64,000 nucleotides of DNA, taken from Pollenia angustigena. Taxonomy: Eukaryota; Arthropoda; Insecta; Diptera; Polleniidae. The first letter of the stretch is position 1; each line of letters starts with the position of its first letter. The notes beneath the pieces were generated by a model, which did not search any database, was not told the DNA's origin, and saw only the letters and a program-made list of their open reading frames with translations. The stretch is taken from contig OV884059.1 in NCBI GenBank assembly GCA_930367215.1, positions 246,201,803-246,265,802 of the forward strand, written 5' to 3'. This document shows, piece after piece, positions 1 through 11,017 of this stretch. The position numbers and the translations under genes were made by a program.

Positions 1-146
1 TTATTTTTACGAAGAAAGGAATTTTACAACATGAAAATTAATTAAAATTTACTGATAATTTTTCATTCTTGACTCAATCTGGGCTCGAACCCCGGTGTTT
101 TTACGGACAGGTTACCCTGACATGTTTCGATTGTAACCACTCAAAT
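1..146 (-). repeat. Partial copy of tRNA-like (SINE-like) repeat
   Basis: This stretch matches two 265-bp repeats at 48505-48769 and 49068-49332, but the window edge cuts it. It keeps the shared block around the motif GAAAGGAATTTTACAACATG and the segment GGGCTCGAACCCC. On the minus strand that segment reads as a T-arm/B-box (GGTTCGAGCCC). It has more substitutions than the other two copies, so it is older or a different subfamily. Confidence 0.6.
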
Positions 147-609
147 TTTAATTTTTAGTAACAATAAATATTAAAAATTGCTTAAAAGTATTGAATTTCT
201 ATGTGGGTTAATTTACTAAATCTTCGGTAGCTTTGTCATTTTTGTACCAATCTATGTCTTGTTGGGCGCAAAATGTTCATATTAAAATAATCTAATGTCG
301 CATGTTAGGATTTTTAAATCATTGGTTGTCCCTCGTAACTCTGTCATTTCTTGACCAATCTTCACAAGCAATCCATGGTTATTTTAGAAATTTTATAACC
401 TTTCAGTAGAGAGAAAGAATTAGATACCCCGTTTAAAATTTTTGAAGATATTTGCATTTCAGTCACATCATCATTTTTAAAAACACAAATAACGGTTATT
501 TTGAAATACTGTTCTACTTTTGACAATTCTGAATTCATATTCGGATTCAGCGGAAAATTTTACATAATGATTAGCTGTCAGATTCATTTGGTCACGATTT
601 TGTTGAAAT
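147..609. other. AT-rich DNA, nothing recognised
   Basis: No open frame, repeat or RNA signature could be supported here. Confidence 0.5.
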
Positions 610-1130
610 TTTGTCACGTAGTGTTATTTGAGGTGTTTTATTTTTCGTCTTTAATAAAACTCATTTAAGGAGTTTTATTTTTTCCGTCTAAAATAAAACT
701 CATTTTAGAAGGTTTATTTTTTCCGTATAAAGTAAAACTCATTTTACGAGTTTTTTTTCGTCAAAAATAAAACTCATTTCGCCTTATTGCATCATGATTA
801 AACCATGGCAGAATAAATACAAGGAATAGTCATTATAAATGTTGTTGCCAATTTTAAAACACATAATTTTACAACAAGCTTATCGTCGTTCCGGAGTTAT
901 CTTATCGTATATCACAAAATCGAAAAAAATGAGATAAGACCGTTTCCGGTGGTAAATTTAACAGATCTATCGATCTGCGCAATCCTCATGTCTCTATCTC
1001 TTATGGTTAATGAGATATTACGAAGCCATTTTGTTGTATATCCACTTTTGCGAAAAATTTAATGCGTTATAATATCGTATGCAGCATAATTGTGGAGATA
1101 CGACAAAAACGTATGAACATTTTCAATTAA
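610..1130. repeat. Left arm of a diverged inverted repeat, with hairpin array
   Basis: Positions 635-780 hold about four units of a short palindrome: GAGTTTTATTTT, a loop containing CCGTC, then AAAATAAAACTC. Further in, 895-920 (TTATCTTATCGTATATCACA) and 1030-1065 (TGTATATCCACTTTTGCGAA) match, in inverted orientation, sequences at 6480-6780. The hairpin units recur inverted at 7030-7150. The pair therefore looks like subterminal regions of one large DNA element about 6.5 kb long. Outer termini and a target duplication were not found. Confidence 0.5.
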
Positions 1131-1197
1131 AAAAATCTTGCGTTATCTTGTTGTATGTGAACAAACTATATAAGGCATGTTACAAAAAAGAGACTAT

Positions 1198-1429
1198 GAC
1201 GGCATTTACATCTATGCAATTAACGCCGAGTTTTTTTTCTATTTTCTTTTAAAGTAGTTGCTACGAAACTTTTTTCACATTTACATTTACATTTTATTCA
1301 AGCATTTTTTCAACTTTTTCAACCCCGTTTTCTTCCCAAGACCTCTTGCTAACAAACAAAAAGTTGCATGTGAAAGTTGCGGCAAGTTGCGGCAAGTTGC
1401 GGCGTTAATTGCATAATGTAAATGCCGTC
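1198..1429. mobile_element. MITE, 232 bp, TAT target duplication
   Basis: The ends are inverted repeats, GACGGCATTTACAT..TATGCAATTAACGCCG on the left against the reverse complement at 1400-1429. The element is bounded by TAT at 1195-1197 and 1430-1432. Three tandem GCGGCAAGTT units lie just inside the right end. It has no coding capacity. Confidence 0.75.
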
Positions 1430-1679
1430 TATCTTATTACTGTTATTTTAACATTTTTCGTTTTATAAGTAAAGATATTTTTCGGTCGTAGTACACAACG
1501 GCTATTTATATTAATGAATTATTGCTATATTGCCTAAATTAATTTTATTGTTAAGCAATTAAAGGTTAAATATGCAGGGTGGTCCAACCATAATGCACAA
1601 TGTTAATTGTAAATAAAACTTAAAGTATTTAGAGAATTATCTGAATATTTTTTTATTTTTATAGAAGGGTCTATGACAA

Positions 1680-1905
1680 CTATGTGTGAGACAAAATATC
1701 GACCAAATACTCGTCGCGGCTTCGGTGGCATACCTCTGTCCTATGGTCCATATTTTCAATGGCTCTGAGACATAATTGAGGTTCAATGTCCTTAATGTGT
1801 CAGATTATCTAATCCTTTGGCTATTGAATTGTTCTTAGCTTATTGACGTACACTTTTTATTTTAAATATTACCATAGAAAGAAGGCCAACGGTGTCAAAT
1901 CATAG
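1680..1905 (-). pseudogene. Tc1/mariner transposase, C-terminal end (dead)
   Basis: The minus strand encodes AIENMDHRTEVCHRSRDEY just before a TAG at 1680-1682. This is the conserved C-terminal helix of the transposase whose 5' part is at 5789-6228. The same C-terminal block, less decayed in places, occurs at 16691-16791. The gene was interrupted by the LTR retrotransposon to its right. Confidence 0.7.
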
Positions 1906-2602
1906 TGTTACGTTACTGCCTTTCAATAACGTTTTGGTTTATTTCCTTTATAATAAACCGTTTCGAGTTCTTTTATTGTAATTCAAATAAAACAAATAAA
2001 CACAACACTTTTGCTACTGTTTACAATTTACACAACTTTATTTAGTACTTAGTCACTTTAACAACCGTAATTTTTAGCTCTTATTTACAACCAACTATAA
2101 TCTTCTCAGCGTGATACGTTTTTGACAAAGTCAGAACTTAGAATGAATCATGCCATCTCTTGCGATCCTATTCATACTCTAGCCCAGACTAGCAAATGAC
2201 CATAGAACGTTCGAGTTCTAAAGTCTAGATGGCTCTATAAAGTTCGCCTAATTACGGCTATTTCGTTAATTAAACTTATTCAGCTATTACTATATATAAG
2301 GCTGAATTAATTGAGTTATTAGGCATCATAAACTAAACATACTTTTAGGCGTTGCCATAAATTGAGATAACTTAATAAAGAACATTCTAGTTTACAGTGG
2401 GGTTGAAGTACAATTATGCACAACAATTTTATCATTACATCTGTACCTTGATTTTTACACTAGAAGTGTGCATAACTTATACAATAACAATTTTAACTAA
2501 TAAAATAACAAGCAAATACTTAATAACTAATAAATACATAAATTCATCTAATTTTTAACCAATAATTACAACTAATTCTTAACTAAAGTTACTTTCGTAA
2601 CA
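1906..2602 (-). repeat. 3' LTR of the gypsy-type element
   Basis: 697 bp with TGTTAC..GTAACA ends. It differs from the 5086-5783 copy by scattered substitutions and small indels (for example near 1952, 2175-2190 and 2230), so the insertion is not brand new. Confidence 0.9.
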
Positions 2603-2614
2603 CTGCCCCCCACT
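2603..2614 (-). promoter_or_regulatory. Polypurine tract
   Basis: AGTGGGGGGCAG on the minus strand directly abuts the 3' LTR, the expected second-strand priming site. Confidence 0.75.
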
Positions 2615-2664
2615 TAAGCCTGTTCGTCCCGAATAGGCTCAAAACCACCTCTTCCATAAGGGGC

Positions 2665-3102
2665 TCATCGTTCCAAATGAACAACTTTCATTTTGGCTCT
2701 TGGACCTTTATATTTCTGTATTCGGTATACAACATCATTTAATTTCTTTATCACCTTATGTGGTCCATTCCAATGTAGGTGTGGCTTGGCAACTAATCTT
2801 TCCTTTGGTTGTTGATTCATTGGCAAAATCAACTGGCCCTTCTTAGATCCTTCAGAATACACTGCCCGATCAAATCTGGATAACCTTCTTTGGCCACGCA
2901 CGGACTTTCTATGGTCGTAAGGATTTCCCCTCTCCAATGAAGATACCTGCTTATCTTCTGGCATAGGTAGTGCCTTACAATTGCATTGTGGAAACGACGC
3001 ACAAACTCTGTTCACTGTGCTCCTGGCTGCCACACGCTTTGAGCACCTATTCTTAAAATGTTGTCTTCCACCTATACTATTGGCCCTCCTTACCTTGGCC
3101 AA
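2665..3102 (-). pseudogene. Integrase C-terminal remnant of the gypsy-type element
   Basis: A 145-codon frame whose last third reads like the GPY/F module of gypsy integrases: HLHWNGPHKVIKKLNDVVYR, then a final VVHLER, close to the polypurine tract as expected for the end of pol. Everything between the protease and this module (about 2.5-3 kb in a complete element) is missing. The first part of the frame is Arg/Ser-rich and probably comes from out-of-frame or rearranged sequence. Confidence 0.65.
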
Positions 3103-3306
3103 TACGGATTCAAATCTTTTTGCTGTTAATCAGTCTTTACTGGGCTCTACCTGCAACGAGCGACCTTCACTGATGCATTCCCTTCTGTCTGCCTCCGTAC
3201 AGTGCTTGGTTTCCACTCTGCTAAGCTGTCTTACATGAGCAACCGCTTTTTCACGTTTATCAACATTTCTGTATGGTGACGATTCCAGACGAGTACCAGC
3301 GAGAAG

Positions 3307-4932
3307 CTATCCCACACGAGCCTCACTTTCATACCCAACATTCAGGGGTATTTCGTAATCAAACAAATACATGATTTGTTTTCCCATATTCAGACTTATG
3401 TTATGACTAATCATAAAATCTGCGCCAATCAGTACTTCGTCTACAATGTCGGCCACAATAAACTCATGAAAATTTACAACATTGGCAATTCTTAACACCA
3501 CACGTGTTTTGCCATAGACAGTAGCAGGCTCACCTGAAGCTGTTCGCAAGCTCACTCCGCTTAGTGGTTCGACAGCTCCCGTTACCAAGTCAGGCCTTAT
3601 AATTGAAAATCCTGCACCAGTGTCGATAGTCAAAATTCGCTTTTTACCATCGATGTAGCCAAATGTCGTAATCCTTTTATATCTCTTTGGCACTACTAAA
3701 TTTATTACCGAGTCCTCAGATGCGAAAGGTAGCACTCCCTCCATACTTAACGGCGACTCCTGCGATGACTGATGACTAGCCCGTTGGTTGTTTCTCCGCG
3801 GTGATGCAGATCTTGCACGTTTTCTTGGTGCTTTGCAGTTACGCTGTATGTGCCCAATCTTACCGCAGTTATAGCATTTCAATTTGTTTTTGCCCAGCTT
3901 CTCACTTAACACCCGCAAAACTGCTTCTTTAAGGCTCTTCAATTCCTTCATGATATCTCTATCATCATCAGCAATAACATCCAGCCTTTGCACCTTATAC
4001 GACTTCTCCTTTGCAACTATTCTTGCGGTTTCCTGAGCCAGAGCAAATGAAACAGTTTCTGGAAATTTCGACTTTAATGCTGCACACACCGCATACTTAA
4101 CATCAGCATCTCTTATACCGTTAATAAATGCTTCTGTTTTGAAGCTGTCCAACAATGGATGATTCTCACCAGGATAAGTTAGCTGTACCAACCGCTCAAT
4201 CTCCATTGCGAAGTCCTGTAAGGTTTCATTTGCCTTCTGCACTCTGCCATGCAACTCCATTTTGTAGATTTCCTTTTTGTGTTCCCCTCCATACTTACGT
4301 TGCAGTGCTACCATATTTTCATCATAATTGTTTCTGCTACTTACTGGTACACTTTCAAGCACTTCAGCCGCAGTCCCCTTTAAAGCAAGAATGAGCTCGA
4401 TAGCTTTTTCCTCACTGTTCCATGCATTTCTGTTGGCAACTGTATCGAACAGTCAAAGCAAGGGGCCTTTATCCTGCTAGAAACTTCTGGAATAACCCGT
4501 ATTGATCCCTCTTGATTTTGAAGACTATTTACTTTTGCTTCCAGATTGTGTAGTTTTTCATCCACTTCTATTTTAACATCAGTAAATTTTTTGTTGAACT
4601 CTATTTCCATTTCATTTACTCTTTCATTTATTTCACTGGAAATCTCCTGAAGTTTCTCATTTGTTATTCTGAAATTCTCTTGAATTTCAGCCAGGATGGT
4701 GCTAGACTTCTCCTGCATTTTTCTAGAAGCTTCATCCATTTTTTTTAGAAGTTTCATCAATTTTTCTAGAAGTTTCAGCCAATATATCGTTAGAATTTTC
4801 TTTTATCATCTGTACCATGCTTTTGGAATTATCGTCCATTTTTCTAGAAGTTTCATCAATTTTTCTAGAACTTTCTTCAGACATTTTTTCCATTTTTGCC
4901 ATCATAGCAGCAAACATTGCGTTTAAATCCAT
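3307..4932 (-). pseudogene. Gag and protease of the gypsy-type element (frameshifted)
   Basis: The frame opens at 4932 with a Met/Lys/Glu-rich coiled-coil region, shifts near 4740-4760 and again near 4360-4440, then runs open for 351 codons to 3307. In that last segment there is a capsid-like helical region (residues about 20-125), a CCHC zinc knuckle (CYNCGKIGHIQRNC, 163-176) followed by a basic stretch, and a retropepsin-like protease with DTGA at 247-250 and LIGADFM at 311-317. These are the parts that form and mature the particle. The frame ends at 3307 with no reverse transcriptase downstream. The shifts are small indels, so the protein cannot be made as one chain. Confidence 0.85.
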
Positions 4933-5069
4933 ACTGCTGGCAACTGCACGAGTACATACCTCTATTTCTTCCTTGTCCTCAAATTCGTAGCTAACAATGT
5001 CGATATTGCGTCGCTCGAATTCATCTAAAAGTCTCTTCTGCTTTTTTATTTATTTTATTTTTGCAATTT

Positions 5070-5083
5070 CACTTCTGACACCA
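5070..5083 (-). promoter_or_regulatory. Primer-binding site, tRNA-Leu type
   Basis: On the minus strand, two bases inside the 5' LTR, the sequence is TGGTGTCAGAAGTG. It is complementary to a ..CACTTCTGACACCA 3' end, as in fly leucine tRNAs. Some fly gypsy-group elements of the mdg3/Blastopia kind are reported to prime from tRNA-Leu. Confidence 0.8.
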
Positions 5084-5085
5084 AT

Positions 5086-5783
5086 TGTTACGTTACTGCC
5101 TTTCAATAACGTTTTGGTTTATTTCCTTTAAAATAAACCGTTTCGAGTTCTTTTATTGTAATTCAAATAAAACAAATAAACACAACACTTTTGCTACTGT
5201 TTACAATTTACACAACTTTATTTAGTACTTAGTCACTTTAACAACCGTAATTTTTAGCTCTTATTTACAACCAACTATAATCTTCTCAGCGTGATACGTT
5301 TTTGACAAAGTCAGAACTTAGAATGAATCATGCCATCTCTTGCGATCCTATTTATACTCGAGCCCAGACGGGCAAATGACCATAGAACGTTCGAGTTCTA
5401 AAGTCAAGATTGCCTTATAAAGTTCGCCTAATAACGGCTATTTCGTTAATTAAACTTATTCAGCTATTACTATCTATAAGGCTGAATTAATTGAGTTATT
5501 AGGCATCATAAACTAAGGCATACTTTTAGGCGTTGCCATAAATTGAGATAACTTAATAACGAACATTCTAGTTTACAGTGGGGTTGAAGTACAATTATGC
5601 ACAACAATTTTAACACTACATCTGTACATTGATTTTTATACTAGAAGTGTGCATAACTTATACAATAACAATTTTAACTAATAAAATAACTAGCATATAC
5701 TTAATAACTAATAAATACATAAATTCATTTAATTTTTAACCAATAATTACAACTTATTCTTAACTAAAGTTACTTTCGTAACA
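5086..5783 (-). repeat. 5' LTR of the gypsy-type element
   Basis: 698 bp, same ends as the other LTR. It lies next to the primer-binding site, so it is the 5' LTR for a minus-strand element. Confidence 0.9.
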
Positions 5784-5788
5784 ATATG

Positions 5789-6228
5789 ATCGTGACGGCC
5801 AATTAACATGGCTATTGAATTTATCGTGCAGAAGAGACAATGTTTCGTTGGCCGTGTTACACATTCTTTTGGAACCACTTATCGTCCAGGTCCATATCCT
5901 TAATTTCTGGCAAAAAGAAATCCGTTAGCAGCTCGCGATAGCGAACACCATTTACAGTAACTGCTTGGCATATCATTTTCGAAGTAAGGCCCGTTGATGC
6001 CGTCTGACCATAAACTGCACCAGGCATGCATGCACAGGCGTTTTCACATATCCTATAGAGCCGGTTTGCTAAAATTTTCGCACAGTTATCCGGATTGTGG
6101 ACACATTTGATCGATTATGCTGACCAAAAAAATTAAGATGTGCACAAAATGTATTTTTGATTTGAACGCCCATTTTCGTAAAAGGCTTCAGCAATCTTAA
6201 CGCGCTGCTCAATGCTGGACCTCTCCAT
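5789..6228 (-). pseudogene. Tc1/mariner transposase, N-terminal and central part (dead)
   Basis: An ATG at 6226-6228 starts a frame reading MERSSIEQRVKIAEAFYENG, the usual helix-turn-helix beginning of mariner-like transposases. The frame then breaks. A second block reads AVTVNGVRYRELL and, further on, KWFQKNV followed by a stop, corresponding to the WFQQDGA catalytic block of this superfamily. The glutamine-aspartate part of that block is lost to frameshift and mutation. Much of the DNA-binding domain is deleted. The product would have been a DDE/D recombinase for this element; nothing functional remains. Confidence 0.75.
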
Positions 6229-6479
6229 GGTTTAATTTGGCACTGATACCAAGAAATGTCAAATTAAGTTGGACAAAAATTTTACGTTACATAACATCGT
6301 GTATTATGGTAAGACCACCCATAATAAACCTTTAAATTATTCGGACATAAGGAAATTAGATAATATAAAAACTATAACTATCGTAAATATATTTGTCACG
6401 TGCATAAATGTTCGTTTTGAAAATTATTATACATAACTTAATTTTCAATATTGGTAAAACACGTGAATGTAGTTTTTTA

Positions 6480-7160
6480 ATACCTTATTTTGACTTATAT
6501 CACACAAACTAAAAAAATATATCGCAAAAAGTGGCGTATACGACAAAATTTAAAATTTTTTTCGGACGTGACAATGGCTATAACTTAAAAATTTTTTTCC
6601 ATGACTTTGGATATTTTTACATAAATCGATAAAGAACTTCAAACACAATATCTGACAAAAATATTGGAAGAATTTTTTCACGTACGTTTTTGTGTATAAA
6701 AATCTGAACCTTAAGATTCGATTTCCCAAAAAAAAATTTTTGTGATATACGGCAAGATAACTTAGGCATATTATGACAAATCTCCCCTTGTACTTATTTA
6801 ACTATGAGTAAAACATAACTAAATTCAAAAAAGAAACAAAAATTGCCAAATTGACGAAAATATAGCGGACCAATCTGCTGGTGTTTGATAATTGAAAATG
6901 TATTTGCTTGAAAATATTTTTAAATGACAAAAACAAATTAATTAATTGAAAAAATTAGATTTTTGCAATAAACTTAGTGCAAAATAAATTGTTTTAATAT
7001 GCGAATTTGTTTCTGAAGGAACAAATAAAATTCAAACGAGTTTTATTTTTCGACGGAAAAAATAAAACTCCAAAAATGAGTTTTATTTAAGACGGAAAAA
7101 ATAAAACTCCTAAATGAGTTTTATTTTATGATGGCAAAATAAAACTTTATTTTTAAGGGT
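6480..7160. repeat. Right arm of the diverged inverted repeat, with hairpin array
   Basis: Positions 7030-7150 carry the same GAGTTTTATTTT / AAAATAAAACTC hairpins as 635-780, in inverted order. 6515-6560 and 6735-6770 match inverted blocks at 895-1065 (GTTATCTT..CGTATATCACAAAA; GTATA..CCACTTTT..GCGA). The repeated palindromes are the best-preserved part. Confidence 0.5.
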
Positions 7161-7218
7161 TTGTTTCGACCTTTTATTTTTACTTTGGAAAATAACTGTT
7201 GAAGATTGAGTTTTTTTT

Positions 7219-8578
7219 TTAATTCTTAAAATAACTGTTATAAAATAACTTTTTTTTGATATCACTTATAACCGTTACGGTCCCTGGAAGAATTGTAGAA
7301 ATGTAGTCTTGGTTCAGAAGATCTATTGATTGCTGATTCCGTATGTTGACATCGTAGTAGTTCACTATCTTGGTTTTAAAATGATCCCACTTTGTTTTTA
7401 AAATAATGTGCAAAAAGTCAGAATTTTAGCGCTTTGCCAAATCCTTCTTCCGAAATGTAAATGTTTTTTGCCATTTGTCAAAAACCTCATCCCAACTACT
7501 GGCATCTTTTTGAAGCGAAGTTTTTAAACATAACGACAGCGTTTCGTTAACTTCAAAATTTTCTTACACTAATGGATCACGTAATTCACTCGAAAGAGAT
7601 CTTTCCGCAGATGGACTACTCTTTCTAATCTTTGTCTTTAAGTTAAAATATTTGGAATTGAGTTTGCCTGATGGGTTTTGTTTTCTTTGACGAGGAATGT
7701 AGTAATAATCCTGAAAGAAATCAGTTTATAATGTTCTTTTTAATATATCGTTTTTAATAATACCTGTGACTCTTTTTCTTTTGGGAAATAAACCAATTAT
7801 TTCTTCCACAAAACTAGCAAAGTGTTCCTGTCTAAGCTTTTCCTTTGTTTACATGACATCTTCTAAAATGATTTTAATGAGGTCATCGCGTTGCTTATTC
7901 GTAAAACCCTCATAATATTGAATAAGTTGTTTTCTAGCAGAGTTATTCTTTAAAAATGTTGAAAGCGGCTGCATTGCAGTGTATCATTAAATTTAATACA
8001 AAACTTGCTACTGTATATTCTTACCTGTGATCCAAATGCGTTTCTTATTGAATAATTTGAAGAAAAAGCTGACTCGTTGTGACGGTTTTTTTGTAGCCAA
8101 CCAACAACCTTCAAAGTCTGGCTCAACGTTATGTCTTCTATTCCAAACTGAAAAAATAATCTTGCTAAATTATAAAAGTAGTAATATGGAAATGGGAATT
8201 GTATCTATGTATGTACTAACACCGCAAATAAGCTTCAAAATTAATATTTTACCTTTGACTTGCGCCAGAAAAACAAATTTTCTCTAAACTCCGCTCGAAG
8301 ACCAACATTTCTTACTGCTTTCGCAACGTCTTCTTTTGACAAAAATTTTCAGCTTTGAAAAGTTCCAGCATCTGAGGAACATTTAAAATACTGCCTAAGA
8401 ATTTTTACTTACTTTTAAGGTCAAGAAAAAGTGTTTCCAGATCAAACTCCTTTAGCAGATTAAGGAGATCCGTATCTTCCTCAACACACGTTAAATCACC
8501 CTGCTCATTAATTTGGATATCGTTGCCAAGAATTCGCAGCAAGTCACTTTCTTGTATAATTATACCCTGACTGGTCAT
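7219..8578 (-). pseudogene. Dead five-exon gene of an uncharacterised insect family
   Basis: The ATG at 8576-8578 begins MTSQGIIIQESDLLRILG. Inferred exons are 8413-8578, 8253-8394, 8035-8147, 7764-7968 and 7219-7710. Exons 2-5 are bounded by good splice sites (CAAAG/GTAAAA, TTTTTTCAG, CACAG/GTAAGA, CACAG/GTATTA, TTTCTTTCAG). The gap between exons 1 and 2 is only 18 bp. Exon 3 encodes ..NYSIRNAFGSQ, exon 4 LSTFLKNNSARKQLIQYYEG.., exon 5 DYYYIPRQRKQNPSGKLNSK. I recall this layout (small N-terminal domain, a K-rich block, then YYIP..GKL) from uncharacterised insect proteins common in repeat-rich DNA; no function is known to me. It is dead: a frameshift in exon 2 and in-frame TAA codons in exons 4 and 5. 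Confidence 0.6.
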
Positions 8579-8649
8579 TCTTGTATCTTGTTCACCCTTC
8601 TAAATTCACTTTACTATAACGAAATCACACAACGCTAACGGTACAATTT

Positions 8650-8920
8650 AAAGTCGAACTTTTAAAATAAACTTAAACACTTTGAAAATAAAAATTTTTA
8701 TGTTGAGTTTTAAAGTGTTCACGTTTAGTCCAACAAAGACACTTTGAGTTTAAAAGTTAACACTTTTAACACAAAATGTACACTTTGAATGTCAAAGTGA
8801 ACACTTTTAAAAATAAACTGACGCTTTATATGTTAAAGTGAAAACTTTAAAATTGAAGATAACTTTTTACTCACAACTAAAACTTTCAATATTAAAGTGA
8901 ACACTTTAAATTAGAAAGTG
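8650..8920. repeat. Array of AAAGTG/CACTTT palindromes
   Basis: At least six short palindromes of the form CACTTT-AT-rich-AAAGTG (for example 8791-8809, CACTTTGAATGTCAAAGTG) are spaced 20-50 bp apart. They lie between the start codon of the dead gene at 8578 and the pogo-like fragment. They may be subterminal repeats of the element that carried that gene, or its promoter region. Confidence 0.5.
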
Positions 8921-8925
8921 ACACT

Positions 8926-9133
8926 GCGCATCCAAAGAACGTTAAAGATAAACTAAAAAATATTGAACTTGTCTACTTTCCTCCTAATATAACTTCACTT
9001 CTTCAAACAATGGACCAAGGCATAACCCAATAAAAAATGTTATCATTTTGCGAAGCACTAAAGGTGCATTTAAAAAAATAAGCGCACAAATATGCGCTAC
9101 GCAATAAGACATACAGAAATGCAGTAAAGTAAG
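8926..9133 (+). pseudogene. pogo/Tigger-type (DDE_1) transposase fragment
   Basis: The frame from 8926 reads AHPKNVKDKL..IELVYFPPNITSLLQTMDQG, the hallmark block of pogo/Tigger/CENP-B-like transposases (..LPPNTTSLLQPMDQG..). A TAA follows at 9031-9033, and a continuing out-of-frame stretch keeps some similarity (FCEALKVHLKK). Upstream catalytic sequence is missing, replaced by the palindrome array. Function lost. Confidence 0.7.
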
Positions 9134-9139
9134 TGAAAG

Positions 9140-9500
9140 AACTCTCAACAACTTTTATTAAAAAAAAAATAACATTTCAAGTGCTACGGCGTTCACTTAC
9201 CACGAAGCAGGTTTGTAAGGGAGAATACTAAAAAATAACTGTATCAAAACATTCAGTGTGTAAAGCTGATCGTTTCATCCAACAATTTTTATGTGCGCTG
9301 AATAATGCACTTTATGTGTCAAAAATGTATTGCTTCAAAGTGGGAACTCGCCATATAAAATTCATGTCTTCCGTAAGCGCAATGGTAAGCGAAACTTTTA
9401 TGTTTCTCCCTTAGAAACCTGCTTCGTTGGAAGCTTCATTTTTTATTGGGAATTTACAATATAAAACAACTTTACAGAAAACGAATTTTGATGAACATAT
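9140..9500. other. No gene recognised
   Basis: AT-rich sequence; no coding or repeat structure that I can support. Confidence 0.4.
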
Positions 9501-9504
9501 TAGG

Positions 9505-10310
9505 TGTGTTTGAGTACTTTTACAGTAAAATGCAGTAAATGAGTAAATTAAAAAATTTTCTCTCACAAAAAGCTGTTGTCCAGAAAAGTACGCGAACGCA
9601 AAATTTTTAAAAATTCGTAAAATAAATAAAGGCAACAGCTGATGGCAAATAATTGAAGTGTTGAAAAATATTGACACGTTTGAATACTTAACTCGTTTTC
9701 TCATTGGTACTCGATTACATACTTTTTATAACACGAACATTTTTGGAAAATACAAACAAATTATTTTATGTAATCTTTCATATTTGTTTGTTTTTTATTT
9801 TATTTGAATTTACTAATTTGCAGCCGGTTAAATTATTTAAAAGAACATGAATAATTTTTTTGCTATTGATTACTTATGTAAGTACCCAAATACTTCACAC
9901 TTTTAAAACTCTAAAAAACATAACATAACAAAAAAAATTTCAAAAGTTTGTATTTAGCCAAATAAATGCTTCACAAACAGGTTTAATTAATTAATATTAA
10001 TTACTTTTTGTTTTGGTTTAATTTTTATTTCAACTTTTCTTAATTTAACAATTTTTTTTACAGTTTGTATGCTTTTTATTTGTTACTTTTGTTTGTTTAC
10101 CTTTTGAAACATATGTTTTTTTGATTTACTAAATTTTACTGCAAAAATTTCTGCAGTAAAAATTTGTAAATACTCAGACAAGAACTGTCACTTTTCGCTC
10201 TCAATTTATGTTCTCATTTACTGCATTTTGTGTACTCGAACGCAATTTCGTAAAATGCAGTAAAGTTTAGTAAAAAATAGTAAACACTTTTGTGTTCTCG
10301 AACGCAACTA
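9505..10310. mobile_element. Non-autonomous element, copy 1 of a family
   Basis: The left edge (about 9507-9546) and a segment at 10212-10240 are inverted matches around TTACTGCATTTT and TACTC. The internal 490 bp (9820-10310) recurs at 27270-27765 with about 90 percent identity by eye, including the closing TGTTCTCGAACGCA. No coding sequence seen. Confidence 0.55.
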
Positions 10311-10314
10311 TTGT

Positions 10315-10545
10315 CACAAATGCAAGAATTCATATGAATTGCAATTCGTTTTCAATTCAAATGAATTTGTTAAAGTGAATTGCAACTCGTTGCTAATTCA
10401 AATGAATTTGTAAAAGTGAATTGCAATTCATTTTACAGAATCATTTGAATTGAACTAATTTTAAATTAATTCTAATGAATTAGAACAATGAATTGCAATT
10501 CAAATGAATGAAATCAAAAATGAGTTGGAATCAATCAAATTCAAG
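10315..10545. repeat. Degenerate tandem palindromes (GAATTGCAATTC)
   Basis: Units of roughly 50 bp with the palindromes GAATTGCAATTC and AATTCAAATGAATT repeat four to five times with decay. Confidence 0.6.
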
Positions 10546-11017
10546 AGCAGATCTAAGGGGAATTACTAAAGTTTACTATTCTTATTGCAGTTGGAAGTTT
10601 TCAATAGAAAAAGTAAACAAATTATTTTTAAGGGCCGATGTTGATTTTGAATGAAACTAGAGTTGTGTCTAGGCTTGACACATCCCAAAAGCCAGCCAGC
10701 TTGACACTCACCAAAAATGAGCTTGATTTCAAAAAAATATCTTGACAATTAAAATAACGCATACGTATAAATGAGCAGAAAAACTGCTAAATTTTATTAA
10801 AAAAAAACATAACAAATTATACAAAAACTTAAAAAAATCAAAAACGTATTACAATTCAGTCTTCGTCAAATAATATAAGCATCCTACAATTAATTTACAT
10901 TTAACTATGTTAATTTTTCCACATATACTTTGTACTTTTAGTAACAAACTTAACTAGTTCTGTTCCTTTAGGCGTTAATAAAAAATTTTGAAAATTTTTA
11001 CAATTTTCATCAAAGTT

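Larger units (their letters stand above)
1906..5783 (-). mobile_element. Ty3/gypsy-type LTR retrotransposon, internally deleted
   Basis: Two near-identical LTRs (1906-2602, 697 bp; 5086-5783, 698 bp) start TGTTACG and end CGTAACA and enclose only 2.48 kb. A primer-binding site (5070-5083) and a polypurine tract (2603-2614) fix the orientation as minus. Between them lie a broken gag, an aspartic protease and the C-terminal scrap of integrase. Reverse transcriptase, RNase H and the integrase core are absent, so the element is non-autonomous. Flanks are ATAG and ATAT, an imperfect 4-bp target duplication. It sits inside the mariner element. Confidence 0.9.
1573..6321 (-). mobile_element. Tc1/mariner-superfamily transposon, split by an LTR element
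   Basis: Terminal inverted repeats about 29 bp long read GGGTGGTCYWACCATAAT on each side (1577 onward, and ending at 6320). TA dinucleotides sit at 1571-1572 and 6322-6323, the expected mariner target duplication. Decayed transposase reading frames lie on the minus strand at both sides of the LTR retrotransposon 1906-5783, which inserted into it. Without that insertion the element is about 870 bp, so it had already lost part of its gene. Confidence 0.8.
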
